Shown here piece by piece: positions 6,813 through 10,700 of a stretch of 10,700 bases of DNA. Below the pieces are notes generated by a model, which worked only from the letters and a program-made list of their open reading frames with translations, had not been told where the DNA came from and did not search any database. Each line of letters starts with the position of its first letter. Positions within the stretch are counted from its first letter, which is position 1. This DNA is from an uncultured Eubacteriales bacterium (GTDB taxonomy: Bacteria; Bacillota; Clostridia; Oscillospirales; CAG-272), in assembly GCA_900547725.1 (NCBI GenBank), contig URHR01000063.1, positions 1 through 10,700 of the forward strand. The letters are read 5' to 3'. Position numbers and translations under genes: made by a program.

Positions 6813-7631
6813 TTACTCCGTTTCCGTATAGCGATAAGGCGTACCGATGAACCCAAGCTGCTTGAAATCAGGATAGTTGTGGCGAACGATGTAATCCAGA
6901 TAGGAGGCAACCATCCGTCCCGTGAGCGCATACCCCAACGGGTTCAGATGTCCGCCGAGATAATACACCTGCTTGAATTCTGCCGTGTAGATCGGTGCAT
7001 ATGCGTAAAAATCCAACACATAGGTATTGGGAAACAGCTCCGCCAATTCATACAGCAGGTTTCTGTGCAGCTGCTTGAGCGAATCGTGCCAGATGTCGTT
7101 GCTCTGCGGCATGGTCATCAGGAAGAACCGCGCGTCGGGTTGAATCTCCCGATAGCGCTGAATGATCTGCGCATAGTAACCGACAAAGCTGTGCGCGTTC
7201 TGCCGCCAATCCTCCATACATACATCTTCCACAGTTCCGATTTCCGTTTCCGAAAGGTCATGCCCCTGATTGAACAGATCGTTGACTCCCAACGCCAAAA
7301 TATAAGCCTGACACTTCTTTTCGGAGTCCCAATACCCCATCTGCTCCGCAAAACTCTCGCAGTATTCCCTTGCGGTCATGCCTCCGCGTGAGAAGTTGTA
7401 AACGCGGTTTCCGCTCAGCCTTGCAAAAAACTGCCCCCACGAATATTCAAACATATCGTGATAGGTCTTCTCTCCGGCCTCGTTGGTCGCCTCGAATTCC
7501 CCCGACGAAAGGCTGTCCCCAACACAGCCGACTGTCCTGAAAATGCCGCTCATGCCTCCGTCCGTGCAAAGGGTGTCAAGCGGCTTTTCCTCCCCGTTCG
7601 GGATCAGATGCTCTTTCCAATTTCTTTCCAT
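6813..7631 (-). CDS. SGNH/GDSL-fold hydrolase, probable carbohydrate deacylase
   Basis: A 272-residue cytoplasmic SGNH-fold esterase, probably removing acetyl or similar acyl groups from imported oligosaccharides so that the neighbouring glycosidases can act. Block I is GDSLS (38-42, nucleophile S40), block II the Gly in SRGGMTAREY (about 83), block III GVND (115-118, oxyanion N117), and block V GGHLNPLGY with H228. The Asp usually three residues before that His is Leu225, so it may act with a Ser-His pair or an acid from elsewhere. There is no signal peptide. The start at 7631 is fixed by AAGGAG eight bases upstream, inside the last codons of the GH28 gene. The stop of GH28 is only 3 bases away, so the two are very likely translationally coupled. 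Substrate is unknown. Confidence 0.75.
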   Translation of the reverse strand: MERNWKEHLIPNGEEKPLDTLCTDGGMSGIFRTVGCVGDSLSSGEFEATNEAGEKTYHDMFEYSWGQFFARLSGNRVYNFSRGGMTAREYCESFAEQMGYWDSEKKCQAYILALGVNDLFNQGHDLSETEIGTVEDVCMEDWRQNAHSFVGYYAQIIQRYREIQPDARFFLMTMPQSNDIWHDSLKQLHRNLLYELAELFPNTYVLDFYAYAPIYTAEFKQVYYLGGHLNPLGYALTGRMVASYLDYIVRHNYPDFKQLGFIGTPYRYTETE

Positions 7632-7634
7632 GTC

Positions 7635-8864
7635 TTATTCTCCTTTTATTTTCAGATTTTCGCAACCGTTTTCCGCGATATACAGTGCGTCCGCCGCCGA
7701 AAACGGCGCAGGCTCGAGCCACGGAATGTTCGGTTGCAGATCCAACTTTCCGACATAATACGGGTGTGTACTGCTCTTTTTATGGGTATATGTGCATCCC
7801 GAAAGCGTGACATTGCGGATGTTCCGGTTTTCTCCCGCAATCAGGGACGGGTTCTCCTGCGTAAAGTGGCAGTTCTTCAGCGTGATATTCGCAATCTCTC
7901 CGCTCGATCTCTTGGCGCAGAGGACAAATCCTTCTCCCTTGCCCCACCATGTTCCCGCAAAAATCCGCGTCTCGGCATCCAGATTTTCAATTTCGACGTT
8001 TTCAACCCGCCCACCGTCGGCAGCAAAAACGGCTACGGCACGGCTTGACGGCAGAACCTTGATGTTTTTGACACGGACATTTCTCACATGGCTCGAAAGA
8101 TGTCCGAAGCGGAGCGCCGCAGAACGGGAGGACAACAGGCAATCCCGAATCTCGATGTCCTCGCAAACACCGTCCCAATCGGTAATGCAGGTTGCCGCAA
8201 TGCAATCGTCGCCGCACAGAAAGGTGCAGTTCTGCACAACGATCTGCCGCGACGCGGAAAAATGCACCCCGTCATTGTTCGGTATCCGTCTGTGATTGTC
8301 AACAGAAAGGTCGTTCAGCATCAGATCCGCACAGCGGGAAAAGGTAATCCCCCAACACGGCGCATTGCAGACCGTGATCCCTTCCAGACGGATATGCCGG
8401 CAGGAATCAAAGAAGATCGGCTGGGTCGGACGCTCCCGTGCACAAACAACCGTCTGCTCGATGTATTCCCGCGTCATCGTGGAGCGGTCAATCTCATCCG
8501 GGAGAGAATACGATGCAAAATTCATAAACGCGTCACCGGAGAGCTGAATTTTCCCCTTCCCGCAAACCGTGATATTCTCCTCGTTCAGCGCATACAGAAG
8601 CGACACGGTTTGATTCATTTCATTGTGGTGAAAGCCGCACGCCCGATAGTGCGCAAGATTGCGGGAAGCGCAGATTTCCGCATCCTCCCTGATCTCAACG
8701 GTGATATTGCTCCGCAAGGCAAGCGTTCCCGTCAGGAAGCTCCCGCCTGAAAAGACCAAAGTATCCCCCGCGTCAACCGAATCAATCGCCCGTTGAATCG
8801 CAACGGTATCCAAGGTTGTTCCGTCTCCCTTTGCGCCGTACGCTCTGACATCTACTGTTTTCAT
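7635..8864 (-). CDS. GH28-family (polygalacturonase-fold) glycosidase, divergent
   Basis: A 409-residue right-handed beta-helix enzyme of GH28, the family of polygalacturonases and rhamnogalacturonan hydrolases. The N-terminal strand motif VDVRAYGAKGDG (4-15) is typical. Catalytic motifs: NNDG (196-199, D198), GDD (218-220, D219 and D220) and FGH (253-255, H255). The RIK motif expected about 25 residues further on is absent; that stretch reads AVAVFAADGG (276-285). A TWWGKGEG segment (305-312) follows, which I recall from a non-classical Firmicute/Bacteroidota GH28 branch. There is no signal peptide, so it acts on imported short oligosaccharides, probably exo-wise. I start at 8864, where AAGAGG lies upstream and the family N-terminus begins, 4 bases after the GH-D stop, rather than at the longer frame to 8897 that overlaps the previous gene. 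The released sugar (galacturonate, rhamnose-linked, or other) is unknown. Confidence 0.8.
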   Translation of the reverse strand: MKTVDVRAYGAKGDGTTLDTVAIQRAIDSVDAGDTLVFSGGSFLTGTLALRSNITVEIREDAEICASRNLAHYRACGFHHNEMNQTVSLLYALNEENITVCGKGKIQLSGDAFMNFASYSLPDEIDRSTMTREYIEQTVVCARERPTQPIFFDSCRHIRLEGITVCNAPCWGITFSRCADLMLNDLSVDNHRRIPNNDGVHFSASRQIVVQNCTFLCGDDCIAATCITDWDGVCEDIEIRDCLLSSRSAALRFGHLSSHVRNVRVKNIKVLPSSRAVAVFAADGGRVENVEIENLDAETRIFAGTWWGKGEGFVLCAKRSSGEIANITLKNCHFTQENPSLIAGENRNIRNVTLSGCTYTHKKSSTHPYYVGKLDLQPNIPWLEPAPFSAADALYIAENGCENLKIKGE

Positions 8865-8868
8865 CCGC

Positions 8869-10467
8869 TTACCTCTTCTCAATTTGGTCATACGCATAAT
8901 GACCGAACCAATCCACCGTAAATTCTTCTCCGTTGAGACTCCACCGTCGCGGGCAGTTGTTTTCCATCCAGTCCAGCGGAATCAGCCGATCCTCCTGCCG
9001 CGAATTGGCCCGAAGCGCCCCGCAAACCGTCGCACGGACTTCCTCTGTATCCTGTGACGGATCCCAGCTGATAAAAAGCGGCGTTCCGCTGTGGGCAAGC
9101 AGGTGCATCCACCGTTGATTCAGTTCCCACGGGACAAGTCCGGTCAATCCAACGCAATCCGCATCCGACGCATAGAAGGTTCCGTTTTGAATCGAACGGA
9201 ATGCCAGCGTGTTCACGCCGAACTGTCTGGTTCTGCGCCAATCCCGCCCGCTGGTGTCATCCCCCGTCCGGTTAATCTCCACCAAGCCCGCGCACAGATG
9301 CCCGATCGCGTTACACCCGATCAGCACGGCATAGCCCGAAGCCTCCCGTATTGCCCGGTATAGCCGCAAAATGATTTCCGCCGAGGTTTTGGAGCGGTCG
9401 TGAAAACTCCAATTTCCGTCCGCCAAAAAGCCCGGACATTCCCAGCCCCACTTTCCGAACAGGTCGTAGGTTACAAAATCGAATTTTATCAGCCGGTATC
9501 CCCAACCGACAAGACGGGAGAACTGCGTTTTGATGTACTCCAGCGTGCCGTCATCCGAAGGATCCAGAAAGCAGCCGTTCCGCTCCAACCGACATACCAG
9601 CGGCAGGTCGAGAAGCGCCATCTGGGAAAGCGGACGAAGCCAGATTCCCGGATTCACACCCATCTCCGTCATCTGCTCAGCCAACCCTTTCATGTCCGGA
9701 AATTTCCCGTTTCCGCGATCCCACGGTCCGTCACAAGGGTTCAGTTGCCAGCAGTCGTCAATCACCATATAGGGCTTGCGCAAGCCCTTGGTGCAATCCG
9801 CGAGCTTTGCGGCATCACGCAGAACCTCCACTGCAGAGCTGACTCCGTAGGCATAGTAAAAATTGTTGAAGCCATACACGGGTTCTCTCGGAAAAATCGG
9901 ATCGTCGCACAGTTCCCCGCAAAAGCGTTTTCCGCTTTGGTAAGCACTGCAATCGCGGTAGTCCCGAAACAGAATCTCTGCCGCCCGGAGCGTCCGTCCT
10001 CCAAGGATAACGCCTCGCCCGCCGCACCGGATATCCAGCGTCAAAGTTACGCCGCCGTCATCGTATTGCCAGAACGCAAAGGAGGAAGGACGAACCTTAA
10101 CTCCAAAGCATTCGGTATATCTTCCGGCATAACAGGGGTTGGAATCCGTACCGTTTGAAACCATGCAATACCAAGGCATACACCGCTCCGGTACAATTCC
10201 CCGCCACGACAGATCCCCGTAGGCGCGCTCCCACGCATCTCCTAAAATACGAATCGACTCCGCCCGACGTTCCCCGTCGCGAAAAAACCATTTCAGCACA
10301 ACATAACACAGCGGTATCCCGTCCGCAGTGACTGCGGGAATCAGATTGTCCCGCTCAAAATACAGCTTCACGGAAACGCCTGCCCCATCCGCATTCCCAT
10401 CGGATGTCAGAATCCGTTTCCCGTTTTCTCCGTAAACCCAATAAATATCAGGAAATCTGATTTGCAT
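8869..10467 (-). CDS. Clan GH-D (GH36-like) glycosidase, probable alpha-galactosidase
   Basis: A 532-residue cytoplasmic glycosidase. A beta-sandwich N-terminal half (about 1-190) precedes a TIM barrel with GH36/clan GH-D signatures: VYGFNNFYYAYG (197-208), VIDDCWQ (235-241), IKFDF with probable nucleophile D330, INRTGDD with probable acid/base D404, and SDADCVG (434-440), comparable to the NDPDC segment of GH36 galactosidases. The C-terminus (510-530) is a short beta domain. Removal of alpha-galactose, or a related alpha- or beta-arabinopyranosyl sugar, from side chains is the likely role; the family signatures do not settle which. It is the first gene of operon B. The start at 10467 is supported by GGGAGGG upstream and by the leader carrying promoter and operator just before it; the longer frame to 10527 would run through them. 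Confidence 0.75.
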   Translation of the reverse strand: MQIRFPDIYWVYGENGKRILTSDGNADGAGVSVKLYFERDNLIPAVTADGIPLCYVVLKWFFRDGERRAESIRILGDAWERAYGDLSWRGIVPERCMPWYCMVSNGTDSNPCYAGRYTECFGVKVRPSSFAFWQYDDGGVTLTLDIRCGGRGVILGGRTLRAAEILFRDYRDCSAYQSGKRFCGELCDDPIFPREPVYGFNNFYYAYGVSSAVEVLRDAAKLADCTKGLRKPYMVIDDCWQLNPCDGPWDRGNGKFPDMKGLAEQMTEMGVNPGIWLRPLSQMALLDLPLVCRLERNGCFLDPSDDGTLEYIKTQFSRLVGWGYRLIKFDFVTYDLFGKWGWECPGFLADGNWSFHDRSKTSAEIILRLYRAIREASGYAVLIGCNAIGHLCAGLVEINRTGDDTSGRDWRRTRQFGVNTLAFRSIQNGTFYASDADCVGLTGLVPWELNQRWMHLLAHSGTPLFISWDPSQDTEEVRATVCGALRANSRQEDRLIPLDWMENNCPRRWSLNGEEFTVDWFGHYAYDQIEKR

Positions 10468-10490
10468 GATGTTGTCCCTCCCGCCCGATG

Positions 10491-10504
10491 TGTAATCGGT
10501 TACA
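10491..10504. promoter_or_regulatory. cre/LacI-type operator at the operon B start site
   Basis: TGTAATCGGTTACA matches the cre consensus TGWAANCGNTNWCA at every position and differs by one base from the operator at 4248-4261. It starts 5 bases downstream of the TATAAT box and therefore overlaps the expected transcription start. Occupancy should block initiation. The single site here contrasts with two at operon A. Confidence 0.72.
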
Positions 10505-10509
10505 CAATG

Positions 10510-10538
10510 ATTATACCACAAAAACAATATCCTGTCAA
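10510..10538 (-). promoter_or_regulatory. Consensus sigma-A promoter of operon B
   Basis: On the minus strand, TTGACA (10533-10538) is followed after 17 bases by TATAAT (10510-10515), a full consensus match. Expected start near 10503 leaves a leader of about 36 bases before the GH-D start codon. The layout (promoter, then operator at +1) is nearly the same as at 4281-4329. Confidence 0.87.
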
Positions 10539-10581
10539 GCCTTTTTATTTTGTCTCATTACACAAAATCAGCCACGCCGAA

Positions 10582-10700
10582 TTATGCTTTGTGCACAATG
10601 CGCATTTGCGATTTTACCTTAAACGGATGTTCCGGGAAGTCGTCGATCAGACTCAACGGAACAGACCAAATCATCTCACGCTGCTGTCCGTTTTTGCCAT
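10582..10700 (-). pseudogene. 3'-truncated ParB-like gene fragment
   Basis: A minus-strand frame entering from the right edge encodes GKNGQQREMIWSVPLSLID, then DFPEHPFKVK, and ends eight residues later (QMRIVHKA) at a TAA (10582-10584). PLxxIxDFPxHPFKV is the start of the ParB/Spo0J N-terminal nuclease-like domain. In intact proteins 150 or more residues of CTPase and helix-turn-helix domain follow. Here all of that is missing, and the next frame over does not restore it. It is therefore a remnant, cut between the HPFKV motif and the rest. ParB copies of this sort are common on integrative and conjugative elements and plasmids in Clostridia, as well as on chromosomes. The 5' end lies outside the window. 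Confidence 0.6.

Noticed and set aside
9400..10158. 252-residue plus-strand frame opposite the GH-D gene
   Set aside because: Shadow of the conserved barrel region; no start signal or family motif.
10528..10581. Search for a terminator, attachment site or small gene between the ParB remnant and the operon B promoter
   Set aside because: Only short palindromes (TGTGCACA, AATGCGCATT just beyond) are seen, with no T-tract hairpin, no direct repeat matched at the left edge and no supported frame.
1..10700. Scan for CRISPR repeats, tRNA or rRNA genes, insertion sequences and riboswitches
   Set aside because: No regular short repeats, no tRNA-like arms, no transposase motifs and no leader long enough for a riboswitch were found; the two leaders of about 36 and 70 bases are explained by operators.

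Overview
The window looks like chromosomal or island DNA of a gut- or rumen-type Firmicute (class Clostridia, most likely near the Oscillospiraceae). This rests on four things: strong AGGAG-type ribosome binding sites, two consensus TTGACA-17-TATAAT promoters, cre/LacI-type operators, and a short YEKP-type peptide of a kind I associate with Clostridia. Base composition is GC-rich (about 57% where I counted), except for the first ~240 bases, where I count 98 G+C (about 41%). Every gene I can support reads on the minus strand, so transcription runs from high to low coordinates.

Right edge (10582-10700): the end of a broken ParB-like gene, cut after its N-terminal HPFKVK signature. A perfect promoter with an operator at its start site follows (10491-10538). 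It drives operon B, four tightly packed genes without signal peptides: a clan GH-D (GH36-like) glycosidase (8869-10467), a GH28 pectinase-fold glycosidase (7635-8864), an SGNH/GDSL esterase (6813-7631) and a GH2 beta-mannosidase-type enzyme (4396-6804). Gaps are 3 to 8 bases.

A second promoter of nearly the same design (4301-4329), with two operators, drives operon A. Its members are a secreted GLUG-repeat protein (2500-4221), a 43-residue peptide (2354-2485), a CE7-like acetyl esterase lipoprotein (938-2338) and a short lipoprotein resembling the N-terminal part of DUF4091 proteins (283-906). Operon A products are exported; operon B products are cytoplasmic.

The combined picture is a polysaccharide-use locus. 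Exported proteins would bind and deacetylate an acetylated plant glycan, probably a pectin side chain or a galactomannan-like polymer. Oligosaccharides taken up by a transporter outside the window would then be dismantled inside the cell. Both operons share the operator, so one LacI-family repressor or CcpA probably switches them together. Both edges of the locus are broken or composition-shifted genes, which suggests an island boundary or rearrangement. The most intriguing element is the unannotated 43-residue peptide gene inside operon A.
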